Source: DATBFG01 sp036558645 (GTDB lineage Bacteria > Acidobacteriota > Terriglobia > Terriglobales > Acidobacteriaceae). From it: a stretch of 25,007 nucleotides of DNA. This document shows positions 8,665 through 17,303 of the stretch, piece after piece (position 1 is the stretch's first letter; every line of letters begins with the position of its first letter). The stretch covers positions 1 to 25,007 of the forward strand of contig DATBFG010000089.1 of assembly GCA_036558645.1 (NCBI GenBank). The letters are read 5' to 3'. Made by a program: the position numbers and the translations under genes. The notes beneath the pieces are model-generated. The model was not told the DNA's origin and searched no databases. It saw only the letters and a program-made list of their open reading frames with translations.

Positions 8665-9264
8665 CTACGCCCCCACGTGATGATCATCATTCCAGAGGCG
8701 AATGACCGGATTGGCCAGACTGTGTTCATAACCGAGCGCACTCAAGCTGGCCGGATTGAGTACAAGGTATCTGCCCGCGGTTCCTCCATCGAGTGCCAGC
8801 CAAGTGGCTGCCAGTACTCGCATGATGTGTCCACTGGAGAAGAGAAGTACGTCGCCCGCAACACTTCGGAGGCTCTGGACGACCCTTTGCGCACGTGCTC
8901 CTATCTGTTGAGGCGATTCGCCTCCGGGGCAGCCATCACGGAAAAGTTGCCAGTCCGGGTGCTTGTCGAGAATCTGGGCCGAGGTGAGTCCTTCATATTC
9001 CCCATAATTCCATTCCACTAGGCCTGGTTCGACGATGGCGCCGTCGCCAAATCCGGATAGCTCACATGTCCTTGCCGCACGCTGTAAAGGGCTGGTAAAC
9101 ACCTTGGCGAACTTCATGCCCTTCAAGCGCTCACCCAACCTTACGGCATTACGCTCGCCGTCAGGTGTCAGTGGCAGGTCGGTGAGGCCGGTGTGCTGTC
9201 CAGTGTGGGTCCAGGCTGTATTACCGTGGCGAGCCATGAATACCGCAGGGAGTTTTTCGGCCAT
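8665..9264 (-). CDS. Histidine phosphatase superfamily protein (phosphoglycerate mutase-like)
   Basis: At 199 residues it is a typical single-domain member of the RHG-type phosphatase family. The catalytic motif is ARHGNT (Arg12, His13, Gly14). It is supported by the second arginine region SPLQRAARTC (59-67), the acid/base glutamate in LVEWNYGEYEG (Glu84) and the second histidine in SSGHIMR (His146). These residues are all present, so the enzyme should be active on a phosphomonoester. Substrate is not readable from sequence; its position between ackA and glgP suggests a sugar phosphate or a related intermediate. A cofactor-dependent phosphoglycerate mutase would normally be about 230-250 residues with longer insertions, so a broad-specificity phosphatase is more likely. 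Confidence 0.88.
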   Translation of the reverse strand: MAEKLPAVFMARHGNTAWTHTGQHTGLTDLPLTPDGERNAVRLGERLKGMKFAKVFTSPLQRAARTCELSGFGDGAIVEPGLVEWNYGEYEGLTSAQILDKHPDWQLFRDGCPGGESPQQIGARAQRVVQSLRSVAGDVLLFSSGHIMRVLAATWLALDGGTAGRYLVLNPASLSALGYEHSLANPVIRLWNDDHHVGA

Positions 9265-9400
9265 GGAAAACTTTCTGGTAGACGGTGAGCACTTACGGAT
9301 TCAGATACGCGCGTAGTCGGCTATCCATCGAGACGGTGCTGCCGAAACTTAATGACGAAAGCTTAACAGTGTGCGGACCAACCTCACAAGCTTGCCATCC

Positions 9401-10648
9401 TCAATTTTTCAGCGGCTGAGGTGCGCGATGTTTTTCAACGCTTAATTCGTCTCTCAATTTCCAGCACTCCCTTGCAATGGCCCAATCCTCCTGGGCTCGG
9501 ATTACCAGGATTCGAACGCTTGATCCTGTGTTGGCGACATCGGTGTCAAGCCTGGGCTGGGAGTTTCGTTCGCGGTCAAGTTTGATGCCTAGGAAGTCCA
9601 GGCCAGTACACGTCGCAGCCCTTACTTCAGGAGAGTTCTCACCCACGCCAGCAGTGAAAACAAGAACATCCATTCCACCCATTACTGCCGCCATACTGCC
9701 AATTGCTTTGCGCAGACGGTGGACATAGATATCAAACGCCAACTTCGAACGTGGATGATCTTGGATCGATGCCAAAATGTCTCGCATGTCGCCAGAAACT
9801 CCTGAGATGCCAAGCAATCCCGATTCTTGGTTCAAGATTTTGTCAACACGCTCGGGATCCAGGTGAGTTTGGCGCATGAGGTAGATGAGAATTCCGGGAT
9901 CGACGGACCCGGATCGCGTTCCCATCATCAGGCCTTCCAAGGGAGTGAAGCCCATGGTCGTATCAATACTGCGGCCACCTTGAATCGCAGCGAGAGAGCA
10001 TCCATTTCCTAAATGGCAGGTGACGATTTTGAGTGATGCCAAGTCTTTGTTCAGTAGTTGTGCTGCGCGCCCAGCACAGTACTGGTGGTTGATGCCGTGA
10101 AATCCATATCGCCGAATGCCGTTCTCGAACCACTGATAGGGGCCTGGGTACATCGCAGCCACAGTTGGCATTTGCGCGTGAAACCCCGTGTCGAATACAG
10201 CCACCTGGGGGATCGTCCCCAGGGTGGCTCGGACCAGATCCATGCCTTCGACTTCGGCGCGAATGTGCAGCGGAGCCAAGGTCGCTGTATTGGCAATCGC
10301 GGAACGCACTTCGGCGGTAATCACGACCGGACTCTCAAAGTGTGGGCCTCCGTGCACCACACGATGCCCCACAACATCAATCTCAGAGGGAGAGGCGAGC
10401 ACATGCACCTTGCCATCGCACAAAGTGTTCAACAAATATCGGAGGGCGTCTTCTCGTGAAGGCGTGTCAATCTTCTCCTTTTCCTTTAGTCCTTGATAAT
10501 TTCTTACTGTGACCGCGGCAGAGTCTGGGGAAAATTCAACCTTAGCCTCCCATAGGGGATTCGGTGCGCGATCCGGCAGAGATTCTGCAATTTCATAAAG
10601 GCACGCCTTCTGGCTGCTTGATCCGGAGTTGAGGACTAGGATCTTCAT
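9401..10648 (-). CDS. ackA: Acetate kinase
   Basis: This ASKHA-fold kinase converts acetyl-phosphate plus ADP to acetate plus ATP. The length of 415 residues matches the family (about 400). Visible landmarks are NSGSSSQK at the N-terminus (Asn7), GHRVVHGG (Arg96), VFDTGFH (catalytic Asp153), RRYGFHG (His184), HLGNGCS (211-218), GTRSGSVDP (Arg245), GVGENS and the C-terminal QEDWAIARE glutamate. One oddity is that the usually invariant APLHNP stretch reads APLHIRAEVEG here (125-135). The gene is divergent from the phosphoketolase gene, the classic partner that supplies its substrate, and heads the ackA-phosphatase-glgP-pgm cluster. Its likely AGGGGTG ribosome-binding site sits in one arm of a 5-bp hairpin (10649-10663). 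Propionate or butyrate kinase activity is less likely given the context. Confidence 0.95.
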   Translation of the reverse strand: MKILVLNSGSSSQKACLYEIAESLPDRAPNPLWEAKVEFSPDSAAVTVRNYQGLKEKEKIDTPSREDALRYLLNTLCDGKVHVLASPSEIDVVGHRVVHGGPHFESPVVITAEVRSAIANTATLAPLHIRAEVEGMDLVRATLGTIPQVAVFDTGFHAQMPTVAAMYPGPYQWFENGIRRYGFHGINHQYCAGRAAQLLNKDLASLKIVTCHLGNGCSLAAIQGGRSIDTTMGFTPLEGLMMGTRSGSVDPGILIYLMRQTHLDPERVDKILNQESGLLGISGVSGDMRDILASIQDHPRSKLAFDIYVHRLRKAIGSMAAVMGGMDVLVFTAGVGENSPEVRAATCTGLDFLGIKLDRERNSQPRLDTDVANTGSSVRILVIRAQEDWAIARECWKLRDELSVEKHRAPQPLKN

Positions 10649-10870
10649 GGTGAGGTTTTCACCCCTCTAGTTAACAGGATACGTCAGGGAACGTCTTGTT
10701 GCGGAGCGCTTGATGGGAATGAAACTGTGTTCGCTTCTCTCCAAAAGAATACAATTACCAGAGTCAAACTTCGCATTCGATTTCGGCACTTGCAACTGCA
10801 GGGGCCATCCACTTCCCGGCCAAACCAAGAACCGACTAACCTCTCGCGAGGAAACAAGGAGTTCTAAGCC
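10649..10870. promoter_or_regulatory. Divergent promoter region of ackA and xfp
   Basis: These 222 bases lie between the start codons of ackA (leftward) and xfp (rightward) and contain no gene, so both promoters must be here. A TACAAT at 10750-10755 could be an xfp -10 box, but no good -35 lies 16-18 bp upstream. The xfp end carries AAGGAG about 10 nt before its ATG. Sharing one region would allow a common regulator to set both halves of the phosphoketolase-acetate kinase step together; no palindromic operator stands out. Confidence 0.6.
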
Positions 10871-13309
10871 ATGACCCCTGTAGCAGAAGTAGAAGAGCGA
10901 TCAACATCCTCTCTGAGCGCCTATGGAAGAGCGAGATCCACCGTTCAAGGGTCGCCACTGAACGCGGAAGATTTGAGAAAGACCCATGCTTACTGGCGGG
11001 CATGCAATTACCTTGCGCTGGGAATGATTTATTTGCAGGCCAATCCCTTATTGAAAGAATCTCTGAAGCCTGAACACATCAAAAATCGTCTACTCGGGCA
11101 TTGGGGATCCAGTCCCGGGCTTTCGTTCATCTACGTTCACTTGAATCGCCTGATCAGGAAGTTCGACCAGAACATGATCTTTATGGCGGGTCCCGGGCAT
11201 GGTGCACCGGGAGTGTTGGGCCCAGGCTATCTCGAGGGGACCTACTCTGAGATCTATCCAGAGAAAAGCGAAGACGAACGCGGCTTGCAGGAATTCTTCA
11301 AGCAGTTTTCATTCCCCGGCGGAATTGGGAGCCACTGCACGCCCGAAACTCCAGGTTCTATTCACGAAGGCGGCGAACTTGGATATGTACTCTCGCATGC
11401 CTGTGGGGCAGCGTTCGACAATCCTGACTTGATCGTGGCCGCAGTGGTCGGCGATGGCGAATCTGAGACTGGGCCACTTGCTACTTCGTGGCACATCAAC
11501 AAGTTTCTGAATCCGATTCGCGATGGCGCGGTCCTACCCATCTTCCACTTGAACGGATACAAGATCAACAATCCCACTCTTCTGGCGCGCATGAGCCATG
11601 AGGAGCTGGAAAGCCTTATGCGAGGCTATGGATGGGCTCCTTACTTTGTGGAGGGATCGGATCCCGAAACGATGCACCAAGCAATGGCGGCTACGGTAGA
11701 GCACTGCATTCAGGAGATTCATGCTAGTCAGCGGGAATGTCGGTCGAGCGGCATTGCTAAGCGGCCGCGGTGGCCGATGATCGTACTGCGCTCTCCCAAA
11801 GGTTGGGGTGCGCCCAGGGAAATCGATGGCCACTATCTGGAAGGATTTTGGCGAGCACACCAGGTGCCTTTAGCGGATGTGAAGAAAACTCCTGAGCAAT
11901 TGAAACTCCTTGAGCGGTGGATGAGGGAGCAAAAGCCTGAAGAGTTGTTTGATGCGAACGGCAAGCTTGTCGCGGAACTACAGGAGTTGGCTCCCAGCGG
12001 CAATCGGCGAATGAGCGCGAATCCACACGCAAATGGTGGGACTGTTAGACGATCGTTACGGGTACCTGATTTCTCCGATTACGCAGTGAAGGTGGATCAA
12101 CCCGGAGCCGTCGAGTTGGAGAATGTTCCGCCCCTAGGCAACTTTCTGCGCGATGTCCTCAAGTCAAACATGAACAACTTCCGCGTGTTTGGGCCTGATG
12201 AAACCACATCCAACAAGCTGAATGCGGTTTATCAAGCTTCAAAGAAGCTCTGGCTCGAAGAGTACTTTCCGGAAGATCAGGATGGTGGCGAACTGGCGAC
12301 AGACGGCCGTGTCATCGAGATGCTTAGCGAGCACACGATGGAAGGCATGCTCGAAGGTTACTTGCTTACGGGCCGAAATGGCTTCTTCTCCACTTACGAA
12401 GCGTTTGTTCACGTAATTGACTCGATGTTTAACCAGCACGCGAAGTGGCTTTCGATTTGCAATCATCTGCCTTGGCGCCAGAACATCGCGTCACTCAACC
12501 TTCTCATTACGTCGACCGTTTGGCGGCAGGACCACAACGGATTCACACATCAGGATCCCGGCTTCCTCGATGTTGTCCTGAACAAGAGCGCCGAAGTCAC
12601 GCGTATTTATCTTCCACCCGATGCCAACTGCCTGCTGTCAGTCGCAGACCATTGCCTTAGGAGCGAGAACTACGTCAACGTGATCGTTTCTGACAAGCAG
12701 TTGCACCTTCAGTATCTAAATATGAATGCCGCAATTGAGCACTGCACAAAAGGCATTGGTATTTGGGGCTGGGCCAGCAGCGACCAAGGGGTGGAACCCG
12801 ATGTTGTAATGGCCTGTGCCGGCGATATACCAACCCAGGAGGCGTTGGCGGCGACTGAACTCTTGAGAGAAGAATTTCCTGATGTCAAGATTCGCTTTAT
12901 CAACGTGGTCGACTTGTTCAAGCTACAACCGACAAGAGATCATCCCCATGGCTTGACGGACAAGGACTTTGATTCATTGTTTACTGTTGATAAGCCCATC
13001 ATCTTTAACTTTCACGGTTACCCCTGGTTGATTCATCGCCTGGCCTACGCTCGCAAGAACCAGCATCTGCACGTGCGTGGGTACAAAGAGAAAGGCAACA
13101 TCAACACCCCGATGGAATTGGCCATGAACAATGAGATCGATCGGTTCAGCCTGGCGATCGACGTGATCGACCGGGTCCCAAGATTGCAACGGATAGGAGC
13201 TCACGCGAAGGAGAAATTTCGAAATCAGCAGATCGCGTGCCGCGCGTACGCTTACAAGAACGGTATTGACAGCCCGGAGATTACCGGGTGGAGATGGAAG
13301 AAGCGTTAG
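10871..13309 (+). CDS. xfp: Phosphoketolase (xylulose-5-P/fructose-6-P)
   Basis: This thiamine-diphosphate enzyme splits xylulose-5-P (and often fructose-6-P) with inorganic phosphate to give acetyl-phosphate plus glyceraldehyde-3-P or erythrose-4-P. At 812 residues it is the normal length (about 790-830). Both family signatures are present: EGGELGY (166-172) and the ThDP/Mg motif beginning GDGESETGPLATSWHIN (194-210), followed by the metal ligand region HLNGYKINNPT. The N-terminal HWGSSPG and PGHGAPG loops and the second-half GYLLTGRNGFFSTYEAF are also typical. The start has an AAGGAG ribosome-binding site. The neighbour ackA, transcribed away, uses the acetyl-P product. Dual F6P/X5P specificity cannot be decided from sequence alone, though the glycogen-to-F6P genes around it favour F6P use. 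Confidence 0.96.
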   Translation: MTPVAEVEERSTSSLSAYGRARSTVQGSPLNAEDLRKTHAYWRACNYLALGMIYLQANPLLKESLKPEHIKNRLLGHWGSSPGLSFIYVHLNRLIRKFDQNMIFMAGPGHGAPGVLGPGYLEGTYSEIYPEKSEDERGLQEFFKQFSFPGGIGSHCTPETPGSIHEGGELGYVLSHACGAAFDNPDLIVAAVVGDGESETGPLATSWHINKFLNPIRDGAVLPIFHLNGYKINNPTLLARMSHEELESLMRGYGWAPYFVEGSDPETMHQAMAATVEHCIQEIHASQRECRSSGIAKRPRWPMIVLRSPKGWGAPREIDGHYLEGFWRAHQVPLADVKKTPEQLKLLERWMREQKPEELFDANGKLVAELQELAPSGNRRMSANPHANGGTVRRSLRVPDFSDYAVKVDQPGAVELENVPPLGNFLRDVLKSNMNNFRVFGPDETTSNKLNAVYQASKKLWLEEYFPEDQDGGELATDGRVIEMLSEHTMEGMLEGYLLTGRNGFFSTYEAFVHVIDSMFNQHAKWLSICNHLPWRQNIASLNLLITSTVWRQDHNGFTHQDPGFLDVVLNKSAEVTRIYLPPDANCLLSVADHCLRSENYVNVIVSDKQLHLQYLNMNAAIEHCTKGIGIWGWASSDQGVEPDVVMACAGDIPTQEALAATELLREEFPDVKIRFINVVDLFKLQPTRDHPHGLTDKDFDSLFTVDKPIIFNFHGYPWLIHRLAYARKNQHLHVRGYKEKGNINTPMELAMNNEIDRFSLAIDVIDRVPRLQRIGAHAKEKFRNQQIACRAYAYKNGIDSPEITGWRWKKR

Positions 13310-13335
13310 CAGCAAGACTTAGCTCGTCCCAGGCA

Positions 13336-13370
13336 CCGTAGTGGGGTCATGCTCGCCAGCCCTGCTACGG
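13336..13370. terminator. Stem-loop between convergent xfp and glgX, probable bidirectional terminator
   Basis: CCGTAGTGGGG (13336-13346) pairs with CCCTGCTACGG (13360-13370) over 11 positions, nine Watson-Crick and two G-U wobbles, around a 13-nt loop. It sits exactly between two convergent genes, and the TAG stop of glgX forms part of the stem. There is no T-run on either strand, so it is not a canonical Rho-independent terminator; it may act as a bidirectional barrier or protect the 3' ends. Confidence 0.45.
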
Positions 13371-15479
13371 ATGTCGCCGAAGTAGAATAACAATTGATCT
13401 CGGACCAACCCGGTAGTTCAACGCTTGAACAGGTTCGGGACGGTCTTGGATATCGCGAGGGCTGGGCAATGCAGTATCAACGATTCTCTGCCATTTCTCT
13501 GGTGTGCCCTCCTGAATGTCAAACTCCAATTCCTCCCAGTAGGCATTGATCATTACGTAGATGTCATCGTCGTTGCACGAGGCACCGTGCAAACAGTAGG
13601 CGAGGCTGCGGGAATCATGCGATAAGTCGACCCGCGGGCCGGTTCCGTACCAATCGATGTCTTCGCGCCAGAATCGGCTGCGGCTGAGGGAAGGATGGCA
13701 CTTTCGAAACGCGATCATCTTTTTGAAGAACCGGAAAATGTCCTGATTTCCCTGAAGTTGGCTCCAGTCCAGCCAGCCGGTTGTGTTGTCCTGGTTGTAG
13801 GGATTGTTGTTGCCATACTGGGTGTTCAGGAACTCATCTCCGGCGCGAAACATCGGCGTGCCGTTCGACAACATTAACAGGCAGCAGAAGTTCTTCACCT
13901 GTCGGCGGCGCAACGCGAGCACCTCCTCTGGTGCTCCATCGTCGCCCTCATGGCCGCAGTTCCAACTGTAATTCTCGTTCATCCCATCCTGATTATTGTT
14001 ACCATTCGCCCAGTTACGCTTTTCGTTATACGCGACCAGATCGTACAAGGTGAAGCCATCGTGCGAGGTTACGTAATTGACACTCTGGTATGCGTGATAG
14101 GCATCCGCTCGGGTGTCAGGAAAGAAGTCATCACTTCCGTAGATCCGCCGCATCAGGTCTGGAATCATTCCAGAATCGCCTTTCACAAAGCGGCGGATGT
14201 CATCACGGAATCGACCATTCCATTGAAGCCAGGTGATACCGGGGAAGCCTCGCCCAAGCTGATAAGCGCCTGTATCCCAGGGTTCGGCGATCAGACGCAA
14301 GGTGCCCAACTCAGGGTCAGCTGCAATTTCGCTGAAGATTGGGGCATGTACCCAGTTGAGGGATCCATCCGTGTTGCGGCTGAAGACAGACGCTAAATCA
14401 AAGCGAAAACCATCGATATGCATTTCGTGCTTCCAATGGCGCAAGCTGTCCATCACCATCTTGCGCACATGCGGCTCTCCGAAATTCAAAGTATTTCCCG
14501 TACCGGAGTAATTTGCGTAGGGATAGGTCGGATCGGAAGACAACATGTAATAACCATCAGCGTCGAACCCTTTGTAGCTATAGATTGGCCCTTTGTGATC
14601 GCCCTCGCACGTGTGGTTGTAAACGACATCAAGAACAACGCCGATACCCGCCTGATGAAATTCCTTGATCATGTCCCTGAATTCCAGTTGCTGCTGCTCT
14701 GCGTCTGTGGTACATGCGTACTGTGCATGGGGAGCGAAGAAGTTGAGGGGCATGTAGCCCCAGTAGTCGCCTTCCTGAGGGTCGCGCTGGAAAATTGGCA
14801 TCAGTTCGACGACAGTAATTCCCAGTTCTTTCAGGTATGGAATCTTGTCCACAAGTCCCGCATAGGTGCCAGCGCGTGACGGATCAACGCCCGAGGTCGG
14901 ATTTTTTGTAAAACCTTTCACGTGGAGTTCGTATATCACCGCATCAGACTCATGATGTGGCGGATTGGATTCTTCCCAGTCGAAAACAGGATTATGGGGG
15001 CTTAGAACTCCAAGCGGTGCCTTGCCGGCATTTGACCCCTCGCGCATGGCGAGTTGGCGATCGAACTCAGGCGGGAAAAAGACGAATCCCGCATAAGGAT
15101 CAAGCAGGATTTTCTGTGGATCATAGCTGTGAATGTAAGGGGGGGATTGCCCCGTGACCGAGTAAGCATAATATCGGCAGTCGCTCATCAGTTGGACTGG
15201 TATCCTGCAATGCCAGATGCGCCCTGATTTATTCCGCAAGAAATCAAAGCGATAGTCCAATCGCGGTACTGCGAGATCATCGGGCGAATAAAGAAGCAGT
15301 GTCACGCTTTCGGCATGTTCGGCATGAATCGCGAAGTTGAAGGCCTGCTCTTCCTCGATCCAGGTAGCGCCCAAAGGCAACGGGCTTCCCTCGCTCTGCG
15401 CCCAAGTCGGACGATTTGTGGCTGGAAAAGTTGCTGTTTTTGCCGTGGGCACTCGATCATCCATGCTGCCCTCGCTCAT
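13365..15479 (-). CDS. glgX: Glycogen debranching enzyme GlgX
   Basis: This GH13 subfamily 11 (isoamylase-type) enzyme hydrolyses alpha-1,6 branches of phosphorylase-limit glycogen. It has 704 residues (usual range 650-720). The N-terminal part (about 35-130) is a CBM48-like beta domain containing LGATWIEEEQAFNFAIHAE. The catalytic barrel carries VVLDVVYNHT (281-290), GFRFDLAS with nucleophile Asp361, LIAEPWDTG with acid/base Glu399, and VTSHDGFT (His473, Asp474). The ATG at 15479 has no clear Shine-Dalgarno; the Met six codons in (15464) is preceded by GAGGG and is an alternative start. It converges on xfp and diverges from pgi. Debranching releases short oligosaccharides that GlgP and other glucosidases can finish. 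Confidence 0.95.
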   Translation of the reverse strand: MSEGSMDDRVPTAKTATFPATNRPTWAQSEGSPLPLGATWIEEEQAFNFAIHAEHAESVTLLLYSPDDLAVPRLDYRFDFLRNKSGRIWHCRIPVQLMSDCRYYAYSVTGQSPPYIHSYDPQKILLDPYAGFVFFPPEFDRQLAMREGSNAGKAPLGVLSPHNPVFDWEESNPPHHESDAVIYELHVKGFTKNPTSGVDPSRAGTYAGLVDKIPYLKELGITVVELMPIFQRDPQEGDYWGYMPLNFFAPHAQYACTTDAEQQQLEFRDMIKEFHQAGIGVVLDVVYNHTCEGDHKGPIYSYKGFDADGYYMLSSDPTYPYANYSGTGNTLNFGEPHVRKMVMDSLRHWKHEMHIDGFRFDLASVFSRNTDGSLNWVHAPIFSEIAADPELGTLRLIAEPWDTGAYQLGRGFPGITWLQWNGRFRDDIRRFVKGDSGMIPDLMRRIYGSDDFFPDTRADAYHAYQSVNYVTSHDGFTLYDLVAYNEKRNWANGNNNQDGMNENYSWNCGHEGDDGAPEEVLALRRRQVKNFCCLLMLSNGTPMFRAGDEFLNTQYGNNNPYNQDNTTGWLDWSQLQGNQDIFRFFKKMIAFRKCHPSLSRSRFWREDIDWYGTGPRVDLSHDSRSLAYCLHGASCNDDDIYVMINAYWEELEFDIQEGTPEKWQRIVDTALPSPRDIQDRPEPVQALNYRVGPRSIVILLRRHP

Positions 15480-15518
15480 GGCACTAGGAGCTTAACTGTA
15501 ACTCACACCTGAAGACCG

Positions 15519-15544
15519 TGCTGCTGCAATATTTTGCAGCGGCA
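15519..15544. promoter_or_regulatory. Strong hairpin/palindrome in the glgX-pgi divergent region
   Basis: TGCTGCTGCAA and TTGCAGCGGCA are complementary over 11 positions (ten Watson-Crick, one G-U) with a 4-nt TATT loop. It lies 40 bp upstream of glgX and 70 bp upstream of pgi, with no T-run. As DNA it is a near-perfect 26-bp palindrome suited to a dimeric repressor or activator of the divergent pair; as RNA it is a stable hairpin in one of the leaders. No regulator can be named from the sequence. Confidence 0.45.
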
Positions 15545-15582
15545 GTTGCGCACTACCTTGTCGACCGGACACAATGAAATGA

Positions 15583-15607
15583 GCTGCCGTTGAGCGGCAG
15601 CAAGGAG
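15583..15607 (+). promoter_or_regulatory. Hairpin abutting the pgi ribosome-binding site
   Basis: GCTGCCG (15583-15589) and CGGCAGC (15595-15601) are perfect 7-bp arms around TTGAG. The Shine-Dalgarno AAGGAG begins at the very next base (15602-15607), 6 nt before the ATG at 15614. This Shine-Dalgarno decides the start: an in-frame TTG at 15590 lies in the hairpin loop and has no ribosome-binding site. The stem does not cover the AAGGAG, so it may help present it or hold a binding protein next to it. Confidence 0.5.
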
Positions 15608-15613
15608 TACGAG

Positions 15614-17269
15614 ATGGCAGCACAGCCTCATCCGATTACCCGGAAGCGCGCGGCGACACAGTCGGCGTGGAAGGCCCTTGCTCTGCATTACAAGACAATC
15701 TCCAAGCTGCACTTGCGCGAATTGTTTGCAGAGGATGCCAGGCGCGGTGAACGCATGACCGTTGAAGCCGAAGGTCTGTACCTCGATTACTCCAAGAACC
15801 GGGTCACAGATGAGACTTTGACACTGCTCCTTGAACTCGCAGAAGCGGCGACCTTACGCTCGCGAATCGACGCTATGTTCAGTGGAGAGAAGATCAACAT
15901 CACTGAGAAGCGCGCAGTCTTGCATGTGGCTCTACGTGCCCCAAAGGGCACTTCCATTGTTGTTGATGGTCATGATGTCGTGCCCGAGGTTCACGCAGTG
16001 CTCGACAAGATGTCGGATTTCGCAGATCGAGTGCGTAGCGGAGCATGGAAAGGCCACACCGGAAAGCGCATTCGGAATGTTGTGAATATCGGAATCGGTG
16101 GATCCGATCTTGGGCCGGTTATGGCCTATGAAGCCTTGCGATACTACAGCGAACGTAGCATGACTTTCCGGTTCGTATCCAATATCGATGGTACTGACTT
16201 TGCCGAGGCGGTGCGGGATCTCGATGCGTCGGAAACGTTGTTCATTATCTCGTCCAAGACATTTACCACGCTTGAAACCATGACAAATGCCCACACTGCA
16301 CGTGCGTGGTCGCTTGCGCAATTAGGGGGAGATGAAAGCGCAATAGCGAAGCATTTTGTCGCCGTTTCTACAAATGCTGCAGAAGTTGCAAAATTCGGTA
16401 TCGACACGGCCAACATGTTCGAATTCTGGGACTGGGTCGGTGGACGCTACTCCATGGATTCGGCAATCGGCTTGTCTACCATGGTCGCCATCGGTCCGCA
16501 GAATTTCCGTGCGATGCTCGGGGGTTTCCATCGAATAGATGAACACTTCCGCACAGCTCCGTTTGAGCGAAATCTACCAGTGCTCATGAGCCTGCTTTCA
16601 ATCTGGTACAACAACTTTTTCGGCGCGCAAACTGTGGCCGTTTTGCCGTACGAGCAGTACATGAAGCGGTTCCCGGCATACCTGCAGCAGTTGACGATGG
16701 AGAGCAATGGGAAACATGTCACTCTCGATGGGAAGGAAGTCTCGCGTGACACGAGTGCGATCTATTGGGGAGAACCGGGAACAAACGGACAACACTCTTT
16801 TTATCAATTGATTCACCAGGGAACGCGTCTCATTCCCTGCGACTTTATTGCTTTTGCCAAGCCCTTGAACCAGATTGGCCGTCATCATGACATGCTATTG
16901 GCCAATATCTTCGCCCAGAGTGAAGCGCTCGCTTTTGGTAAAACCGCGGAGGAGGTCAAGAGGGAAGGGACAGCGGATTGGCTGGTGCCGCATCGGGTCT
17001 TTGAAGGCAACCGTCCGTCGAACACAATCCTGATTGAGCAGCTAACCCCCGAGACTCTTGGTGAGTTGGTGGCGCTCTATGAGCACATTGTGTTCGTCCA
17101 AGGTGCCATTTGGAGCATTGATTCGTTCGATCAGTGGGGCGTGGAACTTGGTAAGGTTCTGGCGCAACGCATTATTCCGGAACTCGAGAGTGATTCCGAG
17201 CCGACCGTGCAACATGATAGCTCGACGAATACATTGATTCGCTTGTATCGGGAGATGAAAAAATCATGA
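15614..17269 (+). CDS. pgi: Glucose-6-phosphate isomerase
   Basis: This enzyme interconverts glucose-6-P and fructose-6-P. It has 551 residues from the ATG chosen on its AAGGAG; this is the long bacterial/eukaryotic type (about 550). Motifs are the sugar-phosphate loop GIGGSDLGP (160-168), SSKTFTTLET (213-222), DWVGGRYSMDSAIGLS (273-288), GEPGTNGQHSF with catalytic Glu387 and nearby His394, and the C-terminal QWGVELGK with Lys514. The segment after GGRYS reads MDSAIGLS rather than the enterobacterial form, closer to what I recall from actinobacterial-type Pgi. pgl follows after 34 bp on the same strand, so the two probably form an operon. It supplies fructose-6-P, a possible Xfp substrate, from Pgm-derived glucose-6-P. 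Confidence 0.96.
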   Translation: MAAQPHPITRKRAATQSAWKALALHYKTISKLHLRELFAEDARRGERMTVEAEGLYLDYSKNRVTDETLTLLLELAEAATLRSRIDAMFSGEKINITEKRAVLHVALRAPKGTSIVVDGHDVVPEVHAVLDKMSDFADRVRSGAWKGHTGKRIRNVVNIGIGGSDLGPVMAYEALRYYSERSMTFRFVSNIDGTDFAEAVRDLDASETLFIISSKTFTTLETMTNAHTARAWSLAQLGGDESAIAKHFVAVSTNAAEVAKFGIDTANMFEFWDWVGGRYSMDSAIGLSTMVAIGPQNFRAMLGGFHRIDEHFRTAPFERNLPVLMSLLSIWYNNFFGAQTVAVLPYEQYMKRFPAYLQQLTMESNGKHVTLDGKEVSRDTSAIYWGEPGTNGQHSFYQLIHQGTRLIPCDFIAFAKPLNQIGRHHDMLLANIFAQSEALAFGKTAEEVKREGTADWLVPHRVFEGNRPSNTILIEQLTPETLGELVALYEHIVFVQGAIWSIDSFDQWGVELGKVLAQRIIPELESDSEPTVQHDSSTNTLIRLYREMKKS

Positions 17270-17303
17270 TTATCCCCAGGGTGCTGGCGGGCCAAGGAGA
17301 TGA

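Noticed and set aside
10727..10755. Possible sigma-70 promoter for xfp with TACAAT as -10
   Set aside because: The hexamer at -35 spacing (GTGTTC) does not match the consensus, so only the region is annotated.
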